Positions 18,910 through 26,833 of a stretch of 36,830 nt of DNA are shown here, piece after piece (the first letter of the stretch is position 1; each line of letters opens with the position of its first letter). This DNA comes from Planctomycetes bacterium GWF2_42_9. Its GTDB lineage: Bacteria > Planctomycetota > Phycisphaerae > Sedimentisphaerales > UBA12454. The translations under genes were made by a program, and so were the position numbers. The stretch lies in NCBI GenBank assembly GCA_001825675.1, contig MHYA01000065.1, positions 1 through 36,830 on the forward strand, given 5' to 3'. The notes under the pieces are model-generated. The model worked only from the letters and a program-made list of their open reading frames with translations, did no database searches and was not told the DNA's origin.

Positions 18910-19560
18910 ATGCAAATATTTTTAGACACCGCAAATATCGCAGAAATAAAAAAAAGCCTGGCAACTGGGGTGGTCAGTGGTGTAACTACGAACCCAAGTA
19001 TTATTTCCAGAGAAAATAAACCATTTGACACATGCATTGCTGAAATTATAGCTGTCGATCCAAACCTAACAGTACTACTGGAAGTACTTGCGATGGATAC
19101 TCAAGGCATGATTTCTGAAGCCCGAAAGTTAAATAATATCTCTAATAATATTGTTGTGAAAATTCCAATGACCCCAGAAGGATTGGCTGCTGTTAAAGTT
19201 CTCTCACAGGAGGGAATCAAAACGACAGTAACTCTCGTATTCAGTCTCAATCAAGCTATCGCTGCAAGTTGTGTAGGTGCCGATTATGTAGCGCCTTTTA
19301 TAGGAAGACTTGAAGATATAGATACAGATGGAACTGAACTGGTTAATACGATCAAAAGAACCTTTGAGACTCAGAAGAATAAGACGAAAATCATCGTTGC
19401 GTCTATCCGAACACCTAAAGCCGTATCGACGTTATTTTCCATAGGTTGTGATATTATTACAATGCCCCTCAATATTCTTGAAGGTATGTTTAAACATCCT
19501 CTAACCGATGCGGGCCTGAAAAAATTTAACGAAGATTGGCAAAAAGTACCTGCGAAATAA
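18910..19560 (+). CDS. Transaldolase (TalC/FSA-type, transaldolase-like active site)
   Basis: A small transaldolase-family protein of 216 residues. The start MQIFLDTANIAEIKKSL and SGVTTNPSIISRE are family hallmarks. The Schiff-base lysine is K84 in VVKIPMT. The residue equivalent to Tyr131 of E. coli fructose-6-phosphate aldolase is Phe130 in APFIGR, which in characterised enzymes favours dihydroxyacetone transfer (transaldolase) over aldol cleavage. ATG 18910 is chosen because AGGAG sits eight bases before it; the frame stays open to 18787 but that part looks non-coding. It probably works in the pentose phosphate branch or in a dedicated sugar pathway with the flanking enzymes. Confidence 0.92.
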   Translation: MQIFLDTANIAEIKKSLATGVVSGVTTNPSIISRENKPFDTCIAEIIAVDPNLTVLLEVLAMDTQGMISEARKLNNISNNIVVKIPMTPEGLAAVKVLSQEGIKTTVTLVFSLNQAIAASCVGADYVAPFIGRLEDIDTDGTELVNTIKRTFETQKNKTKIIVASIRTPKAVSTLFSIGCDIITMPLNILEGMFKHPLTDAGLKKFNEDWQKVPAK

Positions 19561-19595
19561 TCAATTAATAAGTTGAAACTCAAGAAAGGTAATTT

Positions 19596-20654
19596 ATGCC
19601 GTTAGTAACTGATTATAATGCGGTGAAGGACGCTTATGCCCAAGCCGCTGAACTGGGTGTGGCACTTCCGGTTTTTTGTGCAGAAGATAGAGAAACGCTT
19701 GAGGCCATTCTTGCTTCGGCGTTGAAAATGGCCCAAGAGATTGGCGTTGAGGATTTGCCGATAATTCCTGCCTGGACCTGCCGCTACCCATCCAGAGGAC
19801 AAATGACATTGTTAACCGCTTGCGGCGACCCGATTTTAGGAACGAAGATGATGTTGTCTGATTTGCAACTTTTTGCCTCAGAAGACAGTCCCTACAGAAA
19901 ACTTCGCATTATGCCTCATCTTGACCACGCTTTTCCATGGCTCGATGGTGACATACTCAATAATTTTGCCGACAAGTTCGCCTCCATGATGTGCGATGCC
20001 AGCGAAAAACCGTTCGAGGAGAATATAAGATTAACCTCACAGTATGCAGAAAGAGTGAAGGAAAAGGTTGTCGTTGAAGGTGCTGTTGATGAAATCTTTG
20101 AATCAGGAGGCAAGTCAGAAAAGAATGAACATACGACCGTTGAACAGGCAAAAAAGTTCTTAAGCCGAACCGGTGTTGATATTATCGTGCCGAATGTTGG
20201 AACGGAACATCGTGCTACCGCAGACCAGGTAAAATATAATTCCAAAAGGGCAAAAGAGATCAGCGATGCCGTAGGTAAGGTTCTTTGTCTACACGGAACG
20301 TCCTCGGTTAATCCGAAAGATTTGCAAAAACTTCCTGTAGATGGATTCGTCAAGATAAATGTATATACCACCCTTGCGGTAAATGGCGGCCAGGCGTTGG
20401 TACACAAAACACTGAAGAATCTTGGAAATATTTATAGCGCGGAGCAATTAGGCGAACTCGTCCAGCAGGGTATTCTGGGCAAGAAGGTTCTATCAGAAGA
20501 ATATGGCGAAACGAAGAAACCAATAAAGCCCAAACTTGCTTGTGTGGCTAACCCACCTCGCAGAGATGCCTGGTTTGAAGCAGTAAGAGATCGTTGCCAT
20601 GACTTCCTGGATATTTTTAATTATAAAAACTTTACGGAATCTAGAGAAAAATGA
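19596..20654 (+). CDS. Class II aldolase-like protein (FbaA/GatY-type fold)
   Basis: A protein of 352 residues that follows the class II fructose/tagatose-bisphosphate aldolase pattern. RIMPHLDHAF carries the conserved Asp and zinc His, CDASEKPFEENI is the family's second block, VVVEGAVDEI supplies Glu, GTEHRAT a zinc His, LCLHGTSS another zinc His, and VKINVYTTL the C-terminal loop. The phosphate-binding loops differ from the standard HGGSG and N-x-D/T-D forms, so the substrate may not be a usual bisphosphate. Predicted zinc-dependent aldol cleavage in the cytoplasm. AAAGG lies upstream of ATG 19596. The kinase that could feed it follows after 129 bases. Confidence 0.83.
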   Translation: MPLVTDYNAVKDAYAQAAELGVALPVFCAEDRETLEAILASALKMAQEIGVEDLPIIPAWTCRYPSRGQMTLLTACGDPILGTKMMLSDLQLFASEDSPYRKLRIMPHLDHAFPWLDGDILNNFADKFASMMCDASEKPFEENIRLTSQYAERVKEKVVVEGAVDEIFESGGKSEKNEHTTVEQAKKFLSRTGVDIIVPNVGTEHRATADQVKYNSKRAKEISDAVGKVLCLHGTSSVNPKDLQKLPVDGFVKINVYTTLAVNGGQALVHKTLKNLGNIYSAEQLGELVQQGILGKKVLSEEYGETKKPIKPKLACVANPPRRDAWFEAVRDRCHDFLDIFNYKNFTESREK

Positions 20655-20783
20655 TTTCACCAAAATCGAAATAGTTGAACATCTGTATTACTGCGGATTG
20701 CAATTTTACGGTGATTAACCATACCCAAAATTTAGATGATACTTCGATATATCCGTAGTACGATCAAAAAGAGGGTCATAGCT

Positions 20784-21995
20784 ATGCAAACCGATGTTCT
20801 TATACTGAATACGTTAGTGGCAGATTTCAGAAGTAGCGATTTTGAATATACCAGAGCTTTAACATGCCCGGGTGGAATGGTCAAATGTAGAAATGTAGAT
20901 ATGCCCAACTATTCGCAACAGCAACTTAAAAAATGGATACAGCAGGGTTTTGTAACTGTCGGCGGTCCAGGTAATGTAGCTCCTTTGATTGCAAAGGCGG
21001 GGCTTCGTGTAGCCATTGGAGGAAATCTTGGCAAAGGAGACTATGATGGTTTGGATGCTCAGGGTCGTTTCATTTTTGATATGATGGCCGAATATAATGT
21101 TGATCTTTCTGGAATTCGCGTTCATCCGGAATTAGCCACAGGTACCACTTTTATATGTGAAAAAAGCACGAAAGAACGGGCAGGGATAGCCTATTTTCCC
21201 AACGCCAATGATGAGTTTGATTTTGAATGTTTTAAAGATGTGGTTGTCAGCTTAAATCCTAAAATTGTTTATTATATGTATTCCGGCATCTCTGAAAAAG
21301 GAGACGCCAATGAGGGTAAGGATCTGGCCGAGTTTATAAAATGGTGCCGCAATAAAGGAATCATTACTATAGCAGACAGCGTTACGCTTGTAGGGAATCC
21401 ACAAAAGTTGATCCATTCAGGTACTCCTGTTACTGAATATAAACTCTTGATACCGCTTTTACCCGAAGTCGATCTATTTTTCACCTCTTCAGATGAGGCC
21501 AAAATGATTGTAAATACTTTGGGAGCACCTCGCAATTGGTCTGATTTCACGCAGGATGAAAATAACCATCATGTCTTAAACTTTTTGACATCGCAATTCT
21601 GGAGAAAGGAAAACAGACCCAGAATCTTTGGGGTGACCGTCAATAATGGCGTTTATGAAAAACATAATAATCCTAACGGTGCCTCGCATGGCCCTAACAG
21701 AGTAGAATCCAGATTTATGTGCGATGATGTTGTCGATTTGGTAGGTGCGGGTGATGCGTTCAGAACAGGTTTGATATGCTATATTGCAAAGAATATCAGT
21801 GAATTTAAGACCGGTATGATAAATTATGTTGAGGCAATACAGATGGGTAATCTATTTGCAGCCCTTTATATTAAAGCCCCTTTGCAGAACAGATATTGTA
21901 ATCTAAAAAGCTATCCGAAAATGTACGAGTTGCTACAAAATAGCTCGAAAAATATTACTTTCCGTGAGTCGGCAAAAATGAAACCGTCCAATTAA
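20784..21995 (+). CDS. PfkB-family carbohydrate kinase 2
   Basis: A PfkB/ribokinase-fold protein of 403 residues. The N-terminal region has the substrate-lid motif VTVGGPGNVAPLIAKAG and IGGNLGKGDYDG. The C-terminal signature VDLVGAGDAFRTGLICY contains the catalytic Asp of GAGD. It should phosphorylate a ketose or ketose-like substrate with ATP. ATG 20784 is preferred over 20736 because GAGGG lies eight bases upstream and MQTDVLILN matches the usual first strand. It sits between a class II aldolase-like enzyme and an MFS sugar porter, a combination expected for an uptake-phosphorylation-cleavage pathway. Length exceeds the usual 300-330 because of inserts around residues 220-290. Confidence 0.9.
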   Translation: MQTDVLILNTLVADFRSSDFEYTRALTCPGGMVKCRNVDMPNYSQQQLKKWIQQGFVTVGGPGNVAPLIAKAGLRVAIGGNLGKGDYDGLDAQGRFIFDMMAEYNVDLSGIRVHPELATGTTFICEKSTKERAGIAYFPNANDEFDFECFKDVVVSLNPKIVYYMYSGISEKGDANEGKDLAEFIKWCRNKGIITIADSVTLVGNPQKLIHSGTPVTEYKLLIPLLPEVDLFFTSSDEAKMIVNTLGAPRNWSDFTQDENNHHVLNFLTSQFWRKENRPRIFGVTVNNGVYEKHNNPNGASHGPNRVESRFMCDDVVDLVGAGDAFRTGLICYIAKNISEFKTGMINYVEAIQMGNLFAALYIKAPLQNRYCNLKSYPKMYELLQNSSKNITFRESAKMKPSN

Positions 21996-22031
21996 ATATT
22001 TAAAAATAAAATTTAATTAAGGAACAATATT

Positions 22032-23438
22032 ATGAACAACAATGTTTTAATGAGAAGCGCCATTGTTGCTGCACTTGGAGGGCTGCTTTTTGGTTTTGAT
22101 ACCGCCGTCATATCAGGAGCTGAGACGGCGTTACGTTCCATTTTTGAGCTTACTGACGGCATGTATGGTTTCACGGTTGCCAGCGCTCTAATAGGCACGA
22201 TCATAGGTTCGATAAGTGCCGGCAGGCCGTCTGATATTTGGGGTCGCAAGAAAATCTTAATTCTCACGGCTGTACTTTATTTTGTTTCAGCAGTGGGAAC
22301 CGCTTGTGCTTGGAGTTGGATTTCATTCATTATTTTTAGATTCGTCGGTGGTTTAGCTGTTGGTGCAGCAACTGTTGTTTCTCCGACCTATATTGCTGAG
22401 ATATCACCCGCCAAGGTTCGCGGCCGACTTGTTGCAGTAACTCAGTTTAATATAGTCTTTGGTATTCTGCTGGCTTTTTTTTCCAATTACATTATCACCA
22501 AACTTCAGCTTGGCCAGATAGAGTGGCGATGGATGTTTGGTGTGCAAGCTTTGCCGTCAGCGGCATTTTTCTTTCTCCTCTTTGCCAATCCTGAAAGTCC
22601 AAGGTGGCTTATTGCGCAATCACGGGTGGAACATGCCAGAGAAATACTTAATAAACTTGGTACTGACGCCGGAGATGTGGATGAAGAGATACATGTTATT
22701 CAGCAATCAATTGTTTCTGAACATCATAGTATTTCTGATCCGTTTTATTGCAGGAAATATATCAAGCCGATCATGCTTGCAGTTATGATCGCGATATTCA
22801 ACCAGCTTTCTGGTGTCAATGCGATTTTTTACTATGCCCCTAAAATATTCGTGATGGCCGGAGCAGCCCATGAAAGTGCTATGCTCCAGTCTGTGATAAT
22901 TGGGTTTACAAATCTTGTTTTTACAATGCTTGCTCTTTTGATAATAGACAATTTTGGCAGAAGAAAACTGATGCTTGTAGGTTCTTTTGGTTATATTGTA
23001 AGTCTGTTCGCCGCGGCCATTGCTTTTTACACATGGGGGAGCAACTTCACCCCCGCTGGAGGCAAAATAGTACTCGCAGCATTGATGCTTTTCGTCGCTT
23101 CTCATGCTTTTGGGCAAGGAGCTGTTATATGGGTATTTATTAGTGAAATATTTCCTAACCGTGTTCGTGGGCATGGACAGGCGCTTGGATCATTTACTCA
23201 TTGGTTCATGGCGGCTGCGGTATCCTGGACTTTCCCGCCAATCGCCAAAGCCCTGGGGAGCGGGACGGTGTTCACGGTATATGGTTTTATGATGATTCTG
23301 CAATTATTTTGGGTGTTATTCTTTATGCCTGAAACAAAGGGCATACCACTGGAAGAAATTCAGAAGAAACTGGGTATTGAGTCCCACGCCCCAGAGCAGG
23401 CCGCCCCTATCGCCGCATCCAATACAGGAAAAATTTAG
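22032..23438 (+). CDS. MFS sugar porter 1
   Basis: A 12-helix major facilitator protein of 468 residues of the sugar porter family. Helix 1 reads GGLLFGFDTAVISGAE, the loop 2-3 motif is GRPSDIWGRKK, PESPRWL follows helix 6, helix 7 contains NQLSGVNAIFYYAP, the loop 8-9 motif is DNFGRRK, and PETKGIPLEEIQ closes the C-terminus. These match proton/hexose or polyol symporters such as XylE and GalP. The long hydrophilic loop between helices 6 and 7 is standard. AAGGAA precedes ATG 22032. It is the third transporter of the locus and follows the second PfkB kinase. Confidence 0.95.
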   Translation: MNNNVLMRSAIVAALGGLLFGFDTAVISGAETALRSIFELTDGMYGFTVASALIGTIIGSISAGRPSDIWGRKKILILTAVLYFVSAVGTACAWSWISFIIFRFVGGLAVGAATVVSPTYIAEISPAKVRGRLVAVTQFNIVFGILLAFFSNYIITKLQLGQIEWRWMFGVQALPSAAFFFLLFANPESPRWLIAQSRVEHAREILNKLGTDAGDVDEEIHVIQQSIVSEHHSISDPFYCRKYIKPIMLAVMIAIFNQLSGVNAIFYYAPKIFVMAGAAHESAMLQSVIIGFTNLVFTMLALLIIDNFGRRKLMLVGSFGYIVSLFAAAIAFYTWGSNFTPAGGKIVLAALMLFVASHAFGQGAVIWVFISEIFPNRVRGHGQALGSFTHWFMAAAVSWTFPPIAKALGSGTVFTVYGFMMILQLFWVLFFMPETKGIPLEEIQKKLGIESHAPEQAAPIAASNTGKI

Positions 23439-23650
23439 AATTGAATGCAATTTCGAATAGCAGAGGGATTAAACAAAGTCAAGAAAAATCCTCGAATTGT
23501 TATGTCCTTAGAAGGTAAATGGTTAATGGCTTTTTCAGCAAGCCCTAATTACATGATAATTTTAATTTTGGTTTCTTTATTCAAAATTGGCGATGCGGTA
23601 TCAGCCTTATACAGCTATATCGGTGAGTAATTTTATTAGGATAGGTATAC

Positions 23651-25468
23651 ATGAAAACGTTACCCGAGAACAGGTTGAGTGGTGTGAACGAACTTCATAG
23701 TGTAAATACAAGAATAACCCAAAAAGGTTATAATTCCTTTCTCCTGCTTGTCGCGGGTCTGGGCGGCTTACTTTACGGGGTGGATGTTGGCATAATTGCT
23801 GGTGCGCTGCCTTACTTGGAAGCCACATCCGGTCTGAATGCCGGTCAGCTATCGTTTGTAGTCGCGGCCGTGCTGCTGGGTAGCGTTATCTCAACTCTGT
23901 TTGCGGGCCTGCTCGCTGATTGGGTTGGGCGTAAGTTCCTGATGTTGGCAAGTGGTATTCTGTTTGTTATCAGTATTCCTTTGATCGCTCTTTCACAAGG
24001 CTATGGACCGTTGGTTTTAGGTCGCCTGCTGCAAGGCATTAGTGCAGGACTGATTGGTGTGGTAGTCCCGCTATATCTTGCTGAGTGCCTGACCGCATCT
24101 AACCGTGGCAAGGGAACCGGCATCTTTCAATGGCTACTGACGCTGGGTATTGTTGCGGCGGCGGTTATAGGTATGTTTTTCAGTATTCGCGTCGAGGAAG
24201 TGGCAAAACTCGGCAACGCCGATAAACTCTTGGCATTTAAAGACACCGCTTGGCGCGGGATATTCTGGGTTTCACTGCCGCCGGGTATTCTTTTTGTGAT
24301 TGGTAGTTTCATGGTAGCTGAATCGCCGCGATGGCTCCTCCGCCGTGGCAAAACAGAGGCCGCATTTGCTGCGCTGATTCGCTCCCGCACCCATGAGCAG
24401 GCTGTCCTGGAACTTAAGGAAATGGAGAATGCTGCAAAAGTGGAAACTGCCAAGGCCTCAACGATGGGTGGTAGGATTAAGGGATCCCTTCTTCAACGCA
24501 AGTATGTACTTCCTTTCGTGCTGGCCTGCATTATTCTTGCCTGTAATACAGCTACCGGTATTAATGCCATCATTGGCTACAACGCGACCATCCTTTTGCA
24601 GGCAGGTCTTTCCGATGTCCATGCCCACTGGGGCTACGTCATTCTTACAATTGTGAATTTCCTGGCAACGATCGTCGGTGTTGTTATGGTGGATCGAAAG
24701 GGTCGCAAGTTTCTGTTATCAGTCGGCAGCGCTGGCGTTGTTGTCTCGCTTATTTTTGTAGGCGCATTATTCTTTCAAGCCGAGGGGTTGCGTGTGGATT
24801 GTCGGAAAACGGTTCAGTCGCTGGTTACTTCCGATCAGACGCTTGTTCTGGCATTCAATGAGGATACTGCAGGCAGGTTACTTGCCGATACTGGCAAAGC
24901 CGTAAGCGGACCGGCAACGTTAACTATAATCTACTCATATGGCGACTTCCGCGCTGCAACAAAAGTATTGCGTTCCGACGACAGGGCGGCAAAGCCAATC
25001 GAAATTACATGTTACAGTTGTTTGCCCGCTAATAAGATAGTGGCTTTTTTCTCAAATCCTTTGGCCGATCTCAATACTGCACGCATGGCCCCACTTAAGA
25101 TCGAAAATGCGTTGCTAACCCCTGTACCCAGTGTGCGGATCGGCTGGCTTACCGTTGCCGGTCTCTTCTGTTTCATGGCATTCTTTGCGGCCGGTCCAGG
25201 TATCTGCGTATGGCTTGCGCTTTCTGAGCTTATGCCCACCCGTATCCGCTCCAACGGTATGAGCATTGCACTATTGCTTAACCAGGCGGTATCTACGGCC
25301 ATTGCGGCCACCTTCCTGCCGACCGTCGGAAAATATGGCTATTCGACGATGTTCTTCGGGTTCGGCATCTGTACTGTGATTTATTTCGTCACGGTCATGC
25401 TTTTCCTGCCCGAAACCAAAGGAAAAACTTTGGAAGAAATTGAAGAACAATTTGAAGGTAAGAAATAA
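23651..25468 (+). CDS. MFS sugar porter 2 with periplasmic insert
   Basis: A sugar porter of 605 residues, about 130 longer than its neighbour. Standard motifs are present: GGLLYGVDVGIIAGALPYL, ADWVGRKF, AESPRWLLRRGK, NTATGINAIIGYNA, DRKGRKF and PETKGKTLEEIEEQF. Between helices 9 and 10 (about residues 376-495) lies an extra soluble domain of about 120 residues, expected on the periplasmic side. It contains a Cys near residue 381 and a CYSC pair, so disulfide formation is possible. Helices 10-12 resume with GWLTVAGLFCFMAFFAAGPG. The transporter is probably proton-coupled. The insert may bind sugar or a partner; that is inference. It follows 212 bases of apparently non-coding DNA. Confidence 0.94.
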   Translation: MKTLPENRLSGVNELHSVNTRITQKGYNSFLLLVAGLGGLLYGVDVGIIAGALPYLEATSGLNAGQLSFVVAAVLLGSVISTLFAGLLADWVGRKFLMLASGILFVISIPLIALSQGYGPLVLGRLLQGISAGLIGVVVPLYLAECLTASNRGKGTGIFQWLLTLGIVAAAVIGMFFSIRVEEVAKLGNADKLLAFKDTAWRGIFWVSLPPGILFVIGSFMVAESPRWLLRRGKTEAAFAALIRSRTHEQAVLELKEMENAAKVETAKASTMGGRIKGSLLQRKYVLPFVLACIILACNTATGINAIIGYNATILLQAGLSDVHAHWGYVILTIVNFLATIVGVVMVDRKGRKFLLSVGSAGVVVSLIFVGALFFQAEGLRVDCRKTVQSLVTSDQTLVLAFNEDTAGRLLADTGKAVSGPATLTIIYSYGDFRAATKVLRSDDRAAKPIEITCYSCLPANKIVAFFSNPLADLNTARMAPLKIENALLTPVPSVRIGWLTVAGLFCFMAFFAAGPGICVWLALSELMPTRIRSNGMSIALLLNQAVSTAIAATFLPTVGKYGYSTMFFGFGICTVIYFVTVMLFLPETKGKTLEEIEEQFEGKK

Positions 25469-25767
25469 CTTGAATTTTAGATTCTTATTCTGGCCGGTGT
25501 TTCCCTTTTTATTACCATATTGTTTGCTTAAGTTTACTGGCAATTAGATGCCGGACTCAAAGAAACTTATAATTGAATTATGGTACATGGATTTATGAAA
25601 TCGGCTAAAAACGTGCGCTATTGGTTGTTATTATTTTAGGTTCGTTAACGTTTCAAGGCTGCACAAATAAGAAATTATCGGCAGAATCTGAAGCGCACTG
25701 AAGATTGGAAACTATGGGCTGGGCCGAAGGAGCAAATAAACAAATTAAAATTGAGAGGTGGAAAAAA
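25469..25767 (+). other. Intergenic region with a broken lipoprotein-like remnant
   Basis: No intact gene. An ATG at 25595 opens a 14-codon frame (MKSAKNVRYWLLLF, then TAG). In the neighbouring frame the bases 25621-25701 encode a hydrophobic run ending in a lipobox-like LTFQGC, then TNKKLSAESEAH and TGA. Joined by a frameshift these would make a lipoprotein signal region. This suggests either the decayed start of a secreted protein or the loss of a signal peptide from the next gene, which lies in the same frame just after the TGA. Confidence 0.35.
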
Positions 25768-26718
25768 ATGACTGGTGACAAACTTTTAAGGCAGATCTCA
25801 ATTCCTGAAGGTTCAACAATGAATCAGCAGTTATACAAGGAATTTTTAATCAAGGCATATGAACTTGTGTTGGAACGAGGGCAATATTTTACTCCGGACG
25901 AGGATGTTAATTCCCTGGAATTAGCGCATCTGATACCATCAGTACCGGAAACAATTATTGCGATCTATGTCGGGATCAATGATGCTGTCTGTAATAAGGG
26001 ACTTGTGTCGCCATTTCTAGTTCGGCATGGTCATAATAATGTATTCGTCTTCGATCAAGAAGTTTACTCGGGCCAAAGTGATGTTCCTGCCGGCACAATA
26101 GATGCCAAGAGTATATTAAATGGATTTGAGCCTCCAAATGAGACATGGAATAAGCAGTGGACGTATATAATGATTGAAGACCCGGCCAGGACCTTTGAAA
26201 GTCTATGGCAGGAAAAGGGTTATATCGATATGATACCTGCCAAGTTTGAGGATTTTACAGTCCTGACAGCCCCTGAGCAAAGCAGAGTCTGTGTATTCAT
26301 TGACCCTAAAGCATTTGAACACCCTGTCAACATCAGCAGGCCATATCTCAAAACAGCCCGTGATAGAGGGCAAAAGATCGTGAGTGATTTTAAAATACCC
26401 TCAGTTCTTGAGGGTGAAACGGATGAGTTGGTCCCGGTTGTTCTTAATCAGGGCGAAAAACTTTATGTAGCCAGAACTGACTTTGGTCCATGTGCTCATT
26501 GTTGGAGCAACCTTTACCCTGATAATAAAACCTATGCGGTGGTAAACGAGAATTCAGCAGTGCCGTTGGACCTGGTAATTGCCAAACCGCCTATCAATTC
26601 TAAGTATGCCAGGGGGCTGATTCCCCCCAAAGGGAGTGCGGATATGACAACGGACTGGTTTTATAGGGGCAGACAGATTGTACGCAGACCGGTACTGCAA
26701 GGTCTTTTCAAGGGATAA
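25768..26718 (+). CDS. Unrecognised conserved-looking protein, about 316 residues
   Basis: A soluble protein with balanced composition and no membrane helix. ATG 25768 is preferred because GAGAGG lies about nine bases upstream; the same frame stays open back to TTG 25705. The sequence contains a possible metal or disulfide site PCAHCWSNL near residue 255, and several Trp/Tyr-rich segments such as WNKQWTYIMIEDPARTF. I do not recognise the family. Its position between a sugar porter and a secreted putative hydrolase, on the same strand, suggests a carbohydrate-related job. An isomerase, epimerase or binding role cannot be told apart from sequence. Confidence 0.7.
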   Translation: MTGDKLLRQISIPEGSTMNQQLYKEFLIKAYELVLERGQYFTPDEDVNSLELAHLIPSVPETIIAIYVGINDAVCNKGLVSPFLVRHGHNNVFVFDQEVYSGQSDVPAGTIDAKSILNGFEPPNETWNKQWTYIMIEDPARTFESLWQEKGYIDMIPAKFEDFTVLTAPEQSRVCVFIDPKAFEHPVNISRPYLKTARDRGQKIVSDFKIPSVLEGETDELVPVVLNQGEKLYVARTDFGPCAHCWSNLYPDNKTYAVVNENSAVPLDLVIAKPPINSKYARGLIPPKGSADMTTDWFYRGRQIVRRPVLQGLFKG

Positions 26719-26833
26719 TGTGGAGCAAAAATAAAATTGTGAATTATTGGAAAATGTTTATCAGAACTCAAACCGATTCGATGGCTTGTTATCGGTAGTT
26801 TATTAAAAAATAATTAATCGAGAGGAATTTTGC

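Noticed and set aside
11480-21995. Sulfoquinovose or inositol degradation pathway
   Set aside because: A YihT-like aldolase fold, PfkB kinase and transaldolase fit superficially, but no sulfoquinovosidase, sulfo-specific isomerase or inositol enzyme is visible, and the family folds alone are not diagnostic.
23445-23630. A 61-codon plus-strand ORF between the two MFS porters
   Set aside because: It has an ATG but no ribosome site, composition looks random, and no family is recognisable. It could be a decayed gene piece but I cannot support it.
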